Shown one piece after another: positions 8,216-17,566 of a stretch of 64,000 nucleotides of DNA. The position numbers were made by a program, and so were the translations under genes. A model generated the notes under the pieces. That model had not been told where the DNA came from. It saw nothing but the letters and a program-made list of their open reading frames with translations, and did no database searches. The DNA is from Clostridiales bacterium (GTDB taxonomy: Bacteria; Bacillota; Clostridia; Saccharofermentanales; Saccharofermentanaceae). Within the stretch, counting starts at the first letter, position 1, and the number at the start of each line of letters is the position of its first letter. Where the stretch lies: positions 1-64,000 of the forward strand of contig JAGAXM010000019.1 in assembly GCA_017940895.1 (NCBI GenBank). The letters run 5' to 3'.

Positions 8216-11200
8216 TCATCCTCTCGGCTTCAACATTATGTTCTCGGGCAATACGCTCTTGATCGTATTCTCGAGATCTGCGGGTGACAAAGGCTTCGGG
8301 AGAAGCCCGTTGTAACCCATGCTCTTATAGTGCTCTTCACCCGCGAGCGACAGATTGCTCGTCAGTGCGAATACAGGCATATCCGGCTTGATCTCACGGA
8401 TCTCATCGAGGATCTCCTTATCGTCGATACCGGGCATCGTCGCATCCACGAATACAAGATAGAAGTCGTTGAACTTTATCTTCTCGATGCACTCTTCCGC
8501 CGTCTTCGCATTCGTTACGAATACTCTCGTCGGCTTAAGAAGTCCCTTTATGATCTGCAATTCCTTCGCATTATCCTCGACTACGAGAATGTCCGCATCG
8601 GGTGCGATAAACTGCGGGATATACTCACCTTCCGCATATGTCTCCTCGAGCTCGGTAAACTCGCCGATCTCCTTGGGATCAGAGATCTTCTGCTTAACCG
8701 TAAGGATGAACTCGGAGCCCTGTCCGTAGACGCTCTCGCACTTAAGCTTGCCGTCCATCAATTCGGCATACTGTCTTGAGATATCAAGTCCGAGACCTGC
8801 GCCGAGCGATGAGGAATTGCTCATCTCGTCTAGTCGCTTATAGGAGTTAAAGAGCTTCTCGATATCCTCTTCCCTGATGCCCGCGCCGGTATCCTTGACC
8901 GAGATGCGAAGCGATACGCTCGTCTCCGCCTTAGCCGTTACACGAACCGAGAAGTATACCGATCCCTCATTCGTATACTGGACCGCATTGGTAATAAGAT
9001 TCAGTACTATCTGCTTGATCTTCAGGCCGTCGCCGTACAGGCGCACGGGAAGCTTCTCGTCGATGTCGGTTACGAACTCAAGTCTCTTCTCTTCGACCTT
9101 GGATCTTACCATCGCGAGAACCTCGCGGATCATCTCCTCGGGATCGTATTCCTGCTCGTTCAATGTCATCTGACCGGACTCGATCCTCGATACGTCGAGC
9201 AGGTCGTTGATCAGTACGAGCAGCGACTCAGATGCGAGCTTGATATCCTGAGCATACTTCTTGACCTTGCCGGAATATTCCTTAACATCCTCTGTCGGAT
9301 TCTCGCGCATGATCATCTCATCCATGCCGACGATCGTATTGATAGGCGTTCTTAACTCATGAGACATGTTCGCGAGGAATCGCGACTTCGCCGAGTTCGC
9401 TCTCTGCGCTTCATCACGCGCCTCCTGAAGCTCCAGGTACTGCTTTCTGATGACTGTTCCCGTCATTACACGCCATACGATGACGCCCGCGACAGCCGCG
9501 AGAAGCGCGATGAGCACGATCCTTACAGACAGCAACTCGAAGAACTTAGGTTGCTTAATGATATTAAATGCGTTATCAAGAACGACCTCGTTCGTACTCT
9601 TATCGAGGATCTGGATATGAAGCACATAGTCGCCGTAACGAAGATCCGTGAACTCGAGAGACGACAGTTTGCTCTGCATCGTCGTATTGCCGTCGTCCTC
9701 GTCGCCCGCACCCTCGAGATATACGCGAACCAGAGGATTCGTGAGTGTGTAATCCATTACCGAAGGCATGATCTGAATACGTCCGCCGCCTGCGGGGATC
9801 ACGTAATCGCCGTTCTCGTCGGGCAGGATCTGCTCGTCGTTGAAGTACACGGCTCTGACGCCGGTCTGTACTCTTGCCGATGCCTCGAAGAAGCTGTCGA
9901 TATTTACTCTCGATACGCCCGTCTGACCTGCGATATAGAGGTTGCCCTCGCCGTCCGTGCTGCAGTGGCAGTGCGCTACAGGCACGCTCGTCAAGCCGTT
10001 CGCGACGTCGAAGAGTCTGTAATCAGTAATGTCATCATTGATCGCGTCATCCGCATTGACCACATATACACCCTGCGAAGACATTACCCATAGATTATTC
10101 TCATGGTCGGGGATGATCTCGAAGTTGTTGTTATAAGGGAATGTCGAGACATTGATGATGACGCCGTCTCTCATATACTCGATCGAGTTCGAAGTTACGA
10201 TCCAGTACAGGTCGCGCGTCTCGTCTCTTGTGATACGCATGACTACGTCACTCGTAAGTCCGTCAGCCGTTCCGAAATGAGTAACGTTGCCGTTCTCAAT
10301 CAGGTACATGCCGTTACCGTCGGAACCTGCGAGGATCTGACCGTTATCACCTTCGCATACCGTGAGGATTACCGTATTGTCGACGCCGTCCTCGGCATCG
10401 ATGACATCAACTACCTGCTCATCCCTGATTATCGCGATACCCGCATTGGTACCCGCGATGATCGATCCGTCAGCCGCCTCATATGTGCAGCGGATCTCAT
10501 TGCTCGGCATGCCGTTATCGGTCGTGAACTGTAAGATCGAGCCGTTGTGCTGCCTGCATACAAGTCCCATCTGATGCGTAAATGTCGAGAACCACAGATC
10601 GTCATTGCTGTCGCTCATTATGTGTCTGATTCTTACGTCGTCGAAGTACTCCGTCAGGCTGTAATTCATCGCATGACCTGAAGCGATAACTCTTAATCCG
10701 TTGTCCGTACCGACATACAGATCGCCGTTCTGGAAGCATGTCGTATTGACGACTTCATCCTCGATGCCCGCGGTCTCCGTATAGTTTAAGAAGTTGTTCG
10801 CGACTACCTTCATGACGCCGTATCTTGAAGATGCGAACCACAGGTTGCCCTGATAATCCGTCGTGATCATCTCGATCGCTTCATCGAACGGAACATTCTC
10901 TATTACATGGAAAGCATTATTAAGATCGAGGTAACCCGCGACGTTATTCGATGCGAGCCACACTCTTCCGCAGCCGTAGTGCATGCAGTTGATGTTCTCG
11001 CACGAGCCCGTGTCGATCCTTGCCATCTCGGCTGCCGTAGTACCGAAGTTTCCGTAATATATGCAGTTCGACTCAGTGCCGAAATACATACATCCCGCAT
11101 ACCTCGGATCCGCGACCATACATGTGATCTTGCCCGTGCCGAGCTCAGAGCTGTTATAGAACTGTGCGATTCCGTCGGTATTGACCTCGAAGATCGCACC

Positions 11201-11821
11201 GTTCTTCGTATAGCCGTAGACTCTGCCGTGGTCATCGGTGACCATGTTAAGGATACGCTCGCCGTTGATCCTCCCGTCGTCGATCACATGGATCTGCATG
11301 ATGTCATCGACATACATAAGACCCGCGGTCGAACCTATGAAGATATTGCCGTACGAATCCTCGGCGAAACACCTGATCGACGAAGACGTGAGTCCCTCAT
11401 TCTTCGTAAAATGTCTCGAATCATTGCCGTCGATCACGACTACGCCGTTATCGTTCGTCGCGACCCAGATGCGTCCCTGAGAATCCTCATAAAGACCTCT
11501 TCCGCTCGTAAGACCGTCCGTCGAAGGCAGTCTCTCGAATACCGATCCGTCATATCTTATGATTCCGCTGTAGCCGCCGATCCAGATATATCCGTCGTTC
11601 GCGGCAAGTACGCAGTTGGCTTCGGATGTGGGAAGTCCGCTCGTCGCATCATAGACCTCGGCAGTGTAGCCGACTCCCGGGATCTGACCCGTGACGGCAT
11701 AGCCGCCTCCGACCAGTCTCTCGCTGTAACTTGTCGCATTGACGTTAACAAGCGACAGCGCGGGGATCATCAGCGCCATGAGTATGAAGGTTATACAAGC
11801 TTTAACACCTAACTTCTTCAT
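8216..11821 (-). CDS. Beta-propeller hybrid sensor histidine kinase
   Basis: The protein of about 1201 aa has a signal peptide and a long extracytoplasmic region of Reg_prop-type propeller blades (to about residue 640, with repeats like GLTSxxVxxI and DxxGNLW). A Y_Y_Y-like domain, a membrane helix (about 765-787), a HisKA domain (phosphoacceptor H near 821 in MSHELRTP), a HATPase domain and a C-terminal receiver (FVDATMPG, D near 1125) follow. The layout matches hybrid two-component systems that sense polysaccharide fragments, but the AraC-type DNA-binding end is missing, so output must pass through protein partners. ATG at 11821 is preferred over GTG at 11824 for its spacing to GGGAG. It sits between two HD-GYP genes in one operon. 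Confidence 0.9.
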   Translation of the reverse strand: MKKLGVKACITFILMALMIPALSLVNVNATSYSERLVGGGYAVTGQIPGVGYTAEVYDATSGLPTSEANCVLAANDGYIWIGGYSGIIRYDGSVFERLPSTDGLTSGRGLYEDSQGRIWVATNDNGVVVIDGNDSRHFTKNEGLTSSSIRCFAEDSYGNIFIGSTAGLMYVDDIMQIHVIDDGRINGERILNMVTDDHGRVYGYTKNGAIFEVNTDGIAQFYNSSELGTGKITCMVADPRYAGCMYFGTESNCIYYGNFGTTAAEMARIDTGSCENINCMHYGCGRVWLASNNVAGYLDLNNAFHVIENVPFDEAIEMITTDYQGNLWFASSRYGVMKVVANNFLNYTETAGIEDEVVNTTCFQNGDLYVGTDNGLRVIASGHAMNYSLTEYFDDVRIRHIMSDSNDDLWFSTFTHQMGLVCRQHNGSILQFTTDNGMPSNEIRCTYEAADGSIIAGTNAGIAIIRDEQVVDVIDAEDGVDNTVILTVCEGDNGQILAGSDGNGMYLIENGNVTHFGTADGLTSDVVMRITRDETRDLYWIVTSNSIEYMRDGVIINVSTFPYNNNFEIIPDHENNLWVMSSQGVYVVNADDAINDDITDYRLFDVANGLTSVPVAHCHCSTDGEGNLYIAGQTGVSRVNIDSFFEASARVQTGVRAVYFNDEQILPDENGDYVIPAGGGRIQIMPSVMDYTLTNPLVRVYLEGAGDEDDGNTTMQSKLSSLEFTDLRYGDYVLHIQILDKSTNEVVLDNAFNIIKQPKFFELLSVRIVLIALLAAVAGVIVWRVMTGTVIRKQYLELQEARDEAQRANSAKSRFLANMSHELRTPINTIVGMDEMIMRENPTEDVKEYSGKVKKYAQDIKLASESLLVLINDLLDVSRIESGQMTLNEQEYDPEEMIREVLAMVRSKVEEKRLEFVTDIDEKLPVRLYGDGLKIKQIVLNLITNAVQYTNEGSVYFSVRVTAKAETSVSLRISVKDTGAGIREEDIEKLFNSYKRLDEMSNSSSLGAGLGLDISRQYAELMDGKLKCESVYGQGSEFILTVKQKISDPKEIGEFTELEETYAEGEYIPQFIAPDADILVVEDNAKELQIIKGLLKPTRVFVTNAKTAEECIEKIKFNDFYLVFVDATMPGIDDKEILDEIREIKPDMPVFALTSNLSLAGEEHYKSMGYNGLLPKPLSPADLENTIKSVLPENIMLKPRG

Positions 11822-13995
11822 CACGACTCCCTGTACTTATTCATAACATTCTTAACTTCCGGCAGAGCCTCCATAAAGACCTCTACCACTTTCGGATCGA
11901 ACTGTGTGCCCGAGCCCTCCTGAATGATCTGCAATGCCTTTTCGAGCGGGAACGGAGGCTTGTAGATACGGGGTGAGACGAGCGCATCGAATACGTCCGC
12001 GACCGCCATTACACGTGCAGACAGAGGTATGACCTCACCGTGAAGACCCTCGGGGTAGCCCTTGCCGTCCCATCTCTCGTGATGATAACCCGCCATGTTA
12101 CGCGCTTCCTTAAGGTAGTTGTCGCCCTCGACCGTGCTGATCGCACTCTCGAGGATGTTCTTGCCCGCCGTGGTGTGCGTCTTCATGATCGCGTACTCTT
12201 CGTCCGTAAGCTTACCGGGCTTATTAAGGACAGTATCCGAGATGTTGATCTTGCCGATATCGTGAAGCGGAGCACTCATCTCGACGTCCTGCATATATTT
12301 GTCAGTTAACTTCTCTGTGTAGTAGCCGTTCTTCTTCAAGCCCTGCAGGATGATCCTTACGTACGCCGCAGTCTTCTGAATGTGCGCGCCCGTATCGGAG
12401 TCACGCGACTCGACCATGTCCGCCATCGTGATGATAAGTCCGTTCTGCATCTTCGCGATCTCTTCCGACTTCATCCTGATGTCGTTCATCTGCGATACGG
12501 TGTCGCCCGTCATCTTGCACAGCGCTTTGTACAGCAGCTGCATCTCGTCGCCCGTGTGGATATCGAGGCTCTCCATCTTCTTCAATTTATTCTCGTACTC
12601 GTCCTCGTCCATGAACGCGACCTCATCCGCGTACTTGGTCATGCCCGCCAGAGGCATTACGATACGGTACCTTGAGATCCACAGACCGGTGACGACCGCG
12701 AGGATAAAGAACCCTAAGAAAAGCAGTACAACTCTTCCGACAAAATCGAAAGAGAAGCTCGAGATAGTCTGGATATTAACGTTCGTGATCGCATAGCATA
12801 CGCAGCGTCCGTTCGAATTGTATATAGGATAGTAGACGGAAAGCAGCGATCCGTACCGGTCGTGAGTCTCGATCGCGGGGATCCGCTCGCCTCTTATAAG
12901 CTGCTGGATGTACGGCTCGAGCTCGGGCTCGTAAGGTACTACCGCTCCGGGCTCATCGCCCTTGATCATCGTGCCGTCGGGCAACCTTGCATCCGAGTCG
13001 AAAACAACATGACACCCGTCCTGCTCGAACTTATAAATATAGAGGAACTGGATATTCGCGGAGCTGTCCATGATATTCTGGATCTTCTCGTGAGTCCTCG
13101 TATATCCTGCCGTATCGTAGCCGTATCTTAAGTAATCCTCGACCTTGTCGGCGTCGATCTGTCCGGCCGCGAGATATGCGACCTGCTCGGCATTCTGGGC
13201 GATCCACTCCTTGGTGTAACGTCTGTAGTTGATAAGGCTGAATACAGTGACGATTACGGTCATGAGGAAAGTCGAAGCGATGACAAGAACGATGGTCCTC
13301 GTACCGATGGATAACTTGCCCTTGAGGTTCTTCTTAACTGCCCTTTGGTCTTCCTTGCTAAGCTTCTTCTGGCGCCAGCCGGACATAAAGAGGGACTTCT
13401 TGAGCTTCTCGGGAAGCAGATACATGATCCAGACCGCGGCGATATAGGAGATCGCCTTGTCGATGATGTCCGTAAGATAAACGGAGAACATGAACGACCA
13501 GAATGTATTGAACTTGAACGAATTGGTGTAGAAGTCCATGATCGCGTCTGAAAGCGGAGAGCTTGAAGGCTCGCCGTACAGGAACCATGTGATGAGGCCT
13601 CCGATAACGCCTCCGATGAAGGCGATCGCAAGGACATAAAGTACGTGATGGAGAAGATGCTTCTTTCTCTTGCTCTCGAAGAAACCGGCGGTAACGATCG
13701 CGATCAGCATGTTAAGGGACGCATAGAAGATCGACTCGCCGTCCATCGCGAAGTTAACGATATTCGTGATAAGCGCTGTAATGATGCCGGGGATGATGCC
13801 GCCTAAGGCAGTAGTCAGAATGGTGCCTACCGTATCCACGTAGAACGGCAGATCCGTCTGTCTCATGAGCCATGAGAGGATGAGATTAAGGAGCGTGCCC
13901 GCGATAATGAGCACAATAACAGAGGGTCGGAAAAGTCTGCTGTCTTTCTTTTCAGCCTGCTTTTTATCTATGTTAAGCGTCCTCAGTTCGCTCAT
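11821..13995 (-). CDS. Membrane HD-GYP phosphodiesterase
   Basis: This 724-aa protein is the first gene of the cyclic-di-GMP operon. About five N-terminal membrane segments (about residues 25-190) resemble the membrane part of ECF-type or related sensors. A second membrane-anchored part follows, with a sensory loop (about 260-410), a helix near 425 and a HAMP-like linker. The C-terminal HD-GYP domain looks complete: HLHDIGK-type motif LHDIGK near 573, HHERWDGKGYP and the closing FDALVSPR stretch. It should degrade cyclic-di-GMP. Its stop overlaps the start of the kinase by one base (TGATG). A TATAAT-like -10 at 14030-14035 lies upstream, without a clear -35. Confidence 0.88.
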   Translation of the reverse strand: MSELRTLNIDKKQAEKKDSRLFRPSVIVLIIAGTLLNLILSWLMRQTDLPFYVDTVGTILTTALGGIIPGIITALITNIVNFAMDGESIFYASLNMLIAIVTAGFFESKRKKHLLHHVLYVLAIAFIGGVIGGLITWFLYGEPSSSPLSDAIMDFYTNSFKFNTFWSFMFSVYLTDIIDKAISYIAAVWIMYLLPEKLKKSLFMSGWRQKKLSKEDQRAVKKNLKGKLSIGTRTIVLVIASTFLMTVIVTVFSLINYRRYTKEWIAQNAEQVAYLAAGQIDADKVEDYLRYGYDTAGYTRTHEKIQNIMDSSANIQFLYIYKFEQDGCHVVFDSDARLPDGTMIKGDEPGAVVPYEPELEPYIQQLIRGERIPAIETHDRYGSLLSVYYPIYNSNGRCVCYAITNVNIQTISSFSFDFVGRVVLLFLGFFILAVVTGLWISRYRIVMPLAGMTKYADEVAFMDEDEYENKLKKMESLDIHTGDEMQLLYKALCKMTGDTVSQMNDIRMKSEEIAKMQNGLIITMADMVESRDSDTGAHIQKTAAYVRIILQGLKKNGYYTEKLTDKYMQDVEMSAPLHDIGKINISDTVLNKPGKLTDEEYAIMKTHTTAGKNILESAISTVEGDNYLKEARNMAGYHHERWDGKGYPEGLHGEVIPLSARVMAVADVFDALVSPRIYKPPFPLEKALQIIQEGSGTQFDPKVVEVFMEALPEVKNVMNKYRES

Positions 13996-14095
13996 TCAAT
14001 TACCCCTAACTATCTATCAATATTCTTTTATTATAATATCGACATCGGGTTTTTGGGGCTTTTCCGCAGATTGTTAACAGTTAGTTTGAATTTTG

Positions 14096-14824
14096 TTATC
14101 CTTTGCCCTGCTCTACGGTCTTGATATCGTTGCCGGAAGCCTTTTTGAGCATATATGTGTCGAATACGGGCTCGTCAGGGAGCTTCAATTCGATGCTGTT
14201 GATCTTATTTATGAGCGCTTTGCCGCCCCTCATCTTTATCTCGAAGACGTGTCCGCCCTTTGTTCTGTCGTCAGAAACGAAGTGCAGATGCCACCCCGCG
14301 GCGTTGATCCCGTCCATATAATCCGGGAAATACACGGCTACGAGCGTGCCTTTGATATTCTCAAACTGGAAAGCCTTCTGGGTCTTCCCGAGGATATTCT
14401 TGAGCGTCACGTGCTGCGAGCGGTAAGGAGACTCCGACCTCGCGTCCACGAGCTCGAAGTCCCCCTCGATCTTTACCATATGCATGCTGTTAAGCCCGAA
14501 ATGCCCGTCGATTATAAGATTCAGCTGATCCTTAAGGGCGCTTATGCTGTCAAATGTCCCGAGCTCGACCCACTCGCCGTCTTCCATATTGCACACCGCG
14601 CAGAAGGGCACGCCCTTGTCCTCGCCTGCCTTCACGACCTCGCCGGTCTCGGTCGCCCTGTAGCACACCCCGTCCGTGACAATCATCTCGCCGTCGACGT
14701 CCTCGAACGTGCCGAGCCCCGTATTTCCATGCTTTATAAGCTCTCCGACCGTTATAACGGACCTCGAATAGCCGAGCATGAGAGCCTGAAGAGTAGATAC
14801 CTGATACATCTTAACATCACTCAT
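14096..14824 (-). CDS. budA: Alpha-acetolactate decarboxylase
   Basis: The enzyme converts acetolactate to acetoin with release of CO2, a step of the neutral butanediol branch of pyruvate fermentation. The 242-aa length fits the family. The zinc-binding histidines are visible as H179, H181 and H192 in the segments GWHLHFVSDDR and KGGHV. No signal peptide is present. I chose the ATG at 14824 because GGGGG lies eight bases upstream. It begins 13 bp after the ABC-F gene ends, so it may be read through from that transcript; no acetolactate synthase lies nearby. Confidence 0.92.
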   Translation of the reverse strand: MSDVKMYQVSTLQALMLGYSRSVITVGELIKHGNTGLGTFEDVDGEMIVTDGVCYRATETGEVVKAGEDKGVPFCAVCNMEDGEWVELGTFDSISALKDQLNLIIDGHFGLNSMHMVKIEGDFELVDARSESPYRSQHVTLKNILGKTQKAFQFENIKGTLVAVYFPDYMDGINAAGWHLHFVSDDRTKGGHVFEIKMRGGKALINKINSIELKLPDEPVFDTYMLKKASGNDIKTVEQGKG

Positions 14825-14837
14825 AGGTTTAACCCCC

Positions 14838-16295
14838 TTAAGCAATTATACACTCTTCGTCCGCCACGGATTCGGCAAAGGCGCGGTCGTGCTCGACGAA
14901 CAGCATCGTAACGTCGCTCTCCTTAACGAGGCGTTCGATCTCCTTACGCATATAGATGTCGATGTAGTTTAAAGGCTCGTCCCACAGATACACGTCCGCC
15001 TGTTCGCACAGCGACAGCGCGAGCATGACGAACTTCTTCTGCCCCAGAGACAGCGCATTCGCGTCCCTGTATAGCATCTCCTTCGTAAAGCCCATCTTCA
15101 CGAGGATCGTCGAGAATTGAGTCTTGTCGGCGCCGCGGTCCGCGCAGATGTCATAGAGGCTCCCCTTGAGTCCCGACGTGTCCTGCCCGACGTACGATAT
15201 CTTGAGGTCCTTGGCAATATGGATGTCACCTTCTGCGGTGATTCCCTCATCCCCGCCTATTCCCGCGAGGTACTTGATCAACGTGCTCTTGCCGCAGCCG
15301 TTGACGCCCTGAAGCGAGATCTTCTGCCCCTTCCCGACTGTGAGATTTATGCCTTCGCATATCTTCTCGCCGTATCTTGAGAGCCTCACGTCCTTTAATA
15401 TCAGCGGCTTCCTGTCGTGGTGCTCGGACCCGGTGATCTTGAGTGTCTGCTCGCGCTCGAGGTCTTTTAATAACGACTGTTTCTGCGCTAATTTACGCTC
15501 GTTTCTGTTCTCGAGGTTCTTACTGAGGCTCATTAATTTACTCGCCTTCTTCGCCTCGAACGCGCGCCTGAAGTGGTCCTCCGCGCCCTTCGGGTTGTTA
15601 CGGCTCTTGTCGCCTTCCGCCTTCTTCGACCACTGAGCATTCTTCTTCATCGCGGTCTCGATCGCGCCCATCTCCTTCTTTAACTGGGCATTACGTGCCT
15701 GCTCGCCCTGCATGCGCGCCTCGTTGTTGTCCCACCAGACGCTGAAAGTCGCGTTCACGAGCTCGATGCCGGTCTTCGTTATGACGAGCGTGTGGTCGGT
15801 ACAACTGTCAAGAAACGCCCTGTCGTGCGAGATCATGATGAACCCCTCTTTCTGCGACAGATACTCCGCGACCTTCGCTCTCCCCTGCCTGTCGAGGTGG
15901 TTCGTCGGCTCATCGATCAGCGGGTAGATCCCGTCCGAGGCGAACAGATTCGCGAGCATGAGCTTCGTCCTCTCGCCTCCCGACAGCGTCTCGAGAGGCC
16001 TCCACATGATGTCGGGATCGGTGCCCAAGAGGTTCAATTCCTTCCTTACGCGCCACTCCTCATTGTCCGGGAACTCCTCCATCGGGAAACACACCGTCGG
16101 CGGCACACCCGTTATGCTGCCCGCATACTGCAGCTCGCCTCGAAGCAGCTTAAAGAACGTCGTCTTCCCGCGTCCGTTACGCCCCGCAAGCGCTAACTTC
16201 CACGACGTATCGAGCGTCACATTAACATCTTCAAACAGATTATTCTCCGACCCGTCATATCCGAATGTCAGGTCCTTAATTGTTATCATCGGCAT
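14838..16295 (-). CDS. ABC-F ribosome protection protein, Lsa-like
   Basis: The 485-aa protein has two ABC ATPase domains, no membrane segment and a charged linker, which defines the ABC-F class. Walker A (GRNGRGKTT and NGCGKST), signature LSGGERT and Walker B (IDEPTNHLD, WDEPLNYID) are present. The pattern, including SWKLALAGRNGRGKTT and LSLGQKK in place of the second signature, resembles Lsa-type proteins that dislodge lincosamide, streptogramin A and pleuromutilin drugs from ribosomes. Substrate range cannot be read from sequence. The start at 16295 has AAGGAGG seven bases upstream. A leader peptide and a terminator precede it, as in other antibiotic-induced ABC-F genes. Confidence 0.88.
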   Translation of the reverse strand: MPMITIKDLTFGYDGSENNLFEDVNVTLDTSWKLALAGRNGRGKTTFFKLLRGELQYAGSITGVPPTVCFPMEEFPDNEEWRVRKELNLLGTDPDIMWRPLETLSGGERTKLMLANLFASDGIYPLIDEPTNHLDRQGRAKVAEYLSQKEGFIMISHDRAFLDSCTDHTLVITKTGIELVNATFSVWWDNNEARMQGEQARNAQLKKEMGAIETAMKKNAQWSKKAEGDKSRNNPKGAEDHFRRAFEAKKASKLMSLSKNLENRNERKLAQKQSLLKDLEREQTLKITGSEHHDRKPLILKDVRLSRYGEKICEGINLTVGKGQKISLQGVNGCGKSTLIKYLAGIGGDEGITAEGDIHIAKDLKISYVGQDTSGLKGSLYDICADRGADKTQFSTILVKMGFTKEMLYRDANALSLGQKKFVMLALSLCEQADVYLWDEPLNYIDIYMRKEIERLVKESDVTMLFVEHDRAFAESVADEECIIA

Positions 16296-16342
16296 ACAGA
16301 ATCCTCCTTGTAAGATCCTCGCCGGATAAGAAACACCGTCAT

Positions 16343-16373
16343 GTTCCAATCGGGGACGGTTCTCAAATGGTAC
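16343..16373. repeat. GGGGACGGTTCTC repeat, copy 1
   Basis: The stretch around GGGGACGGTTCTCAAATGG at 16352-16370 recurs nearly unchanged at 60733-60751 and in altered form at 51468-51486. This kind of intergenic GGGACGGTTC repeat is common in clostridial genomes as far as I recall. Here it lies inside the ABC-F leader RNA. Confidence 0.7.
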
Positions 16374-16401
16374 AACAAAAGCCGCGACTTGAAGCCGCGG
16401 C
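16373..16401 (-). terminator. Terminator-like hairpin in the ABC-F leader
   Basis: On the minus strand a nine-pair stem GCCGCGGCT/AGTCGCGGC with a three-base loop is followed by TTTTGTTG. It lies after the leader peptide and before the ABC-F start, so it would cut short the transcript unless read through. Confidence 0.75.
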
Positions 16402-16462
16402 AATATCAATAGCAATATAAATGAACACACAAAAAGACTTATCCGCGAGGCAATATAAAACT

Positions 16463-16483
16463 TCAGCAGATTGTCTTCCTCAT
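16463..16483 (-). CDS. Leader peptide MRKTIC upstream of the ABC-F gene
   Basis: Six codons (MRKTIC, then TGA) follow AAGGAGG (16491-16497) at an ideal seven-base spacing, the same spacing as at the ABC-F gene itself. No other purpose for such a strong ribosome binding site is visible here. Its stop lies about 12 bases before the sequence that can pair with the ABC-F ribosome binding site region. Drug-responsive short leaders are established for several ABC-F genes; that this one senses a drug is inference. Confidence 0.7.
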   Translation of the reverse strand: MRKTIC

Positions 16484-16530
16484 TGGTGTTCCTCCTTGTT
16501 GTTTTTCTGCCCTAGAGATTACACGACATC

Positions 16531-17565
16531 TTACGTCTCGTCAACATAGACCTGAACATACGATATCGCCTTATCTTTCAAAGCATTATAAGACTTCGAA
16601 TTAAGAACGAATTCCTTAAGATCCTCGTCGCCGTCCTCATAACAGTGGAAATCATATGGTATCTTCTCGCCCTCGGGGATATCGAATCCGACCTCGAGGT
16701 TAAGCTGGAAGAATTCATCGCCATTAGGAGTCTGGCGCATCAGGATAAATGAACAGGGCGGCGTGAACGGACCCAGATCCTTAGGGTAATCACCGGCAGC
16801 GTACTGGAGCATCTCATCATCGACGGGCTTAGCCTTAGAGACGACTTCAAAGAACGCATCGACCAATTCAGAGAGCGTCATCTGATCGTTAACCTTCTCA
16901 TTAAGCATAGAAGCGAGCTTCTCCTGGTTGTCGACTCTTTTTCGTCCCTTGCCGCCGATCTTCTTCGCGCTCTTGGGCGGCAGCAGCAGATCATCCTTGC
17001 GGCGAAGCTCGTAAGTGCCGTCCTCCTTCAAGTCATTGATGTAATTGAACGCGGTCTTGAGTATCGTCGTGTCGCCCTCATACCCGAACTCGAAGCTGGA
17101 CACGATCACGGTCCCGACATCCATGCTCGCGCCCGGAAGCGAGTGCATCTCGGTCACGCGGCCGTCTTGCAGCACATAGTACGTAAAATGCGACGGCGTC
17201 ACGTGCCCGCCCATCACCATATAGCACGCGCCGGTGAAGTAACCGTCGTGATGCTCGAAGATCTCATAGTTGTCGACGAAGCCGCCGATATTGTTCCACA
17301 CACCCATGGGGCGGTCATCAGAATCAAGATAGACCGTGATCTTGCTTGACACATGAGGGTCGTCGGGAGACGTCACCGACGAATGATAGTAGCGGCCGAG
17401 GTACTCGCCGTACCTGTCCTTATCCGTCAAAGCCTTGAGTCTGGGGTCCTGATCGCCGTTCACCTCAAAGGCGTCGTACTCGAGAAGTCCGGCCTTCCTG
17501 ATGTCATGCGACTCAAGATACTCCTGCATGCCCTTAACCAACTCGGCAACATTATCAAAGTCCAT
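16531..17565 (-). CDS. Unknown soluble protein, 344 aa
   Basis: I do not recognise the family. The protein is acidic, lacks membrane segments and signal peptide, and has an alternating beta-rich N-terminal half (about 1-190) with many aromatic residues. A basic linker around 195-215 (KSAKKIGGKGRKR) and a second alpha/beta half follow. It starts one base after the stop of the AgrC-like kinase and probably belongs to that transcript, so a role tied to that signalling pair is possible. It ends just before the ABC-F leader. Confidence 0.55.
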   Translation of the reverse strand: MDFDNVAELVKGMQEYLESHDIRKAGLLEYDAFEVNGDQDPRLKALTDKDRYGEYLGRYYHSSVTSPDDPHVSSKITVYLDSDDRPMGVWNNIGGFVDNYEIFEHHDGYFTGACYMVMGGHVTPSHFTYYVLQDGRVTEMHSLPGASMDVGTVIVSSFEFGYEGDTTILKTAFNYINDLKEDGTYELRRKDDLLLPPKSAKKIGGKGRKRVDNQEKLASMLNEKVNDQMTLSELVDAFFEVVSKAKPVDDEMLQYAAGDYPKDLGPFTPPCSFILMRQTPNGDEFFQLNLEVGFDIPEGEKIPYDFHCYEDGDEDLKEFVLNSKSYNALKDKAISYVQVYVDET

Positions 17566-17566
17566 C

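Larger units (their letters stand above)
16317..16450 (-). promoter_or_regulatory. Attenuator of the ABC-F gene
   Basis: On the minus strand the leader carries CCTCGCGGATAAG (16450-16438), which can pair with CTTATCCGGCGAGG (16330-16317) next to the ABC-F ribosome binding site, with a single bulged base. Between them lies a strong terminator-like hairpin. A six-codon ORF with an excellent ribosome binding site precedes the whole. This is the layout expected when a drug-stalled ribosome on the leader changes the RNA fold. Confidence 0.75.
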
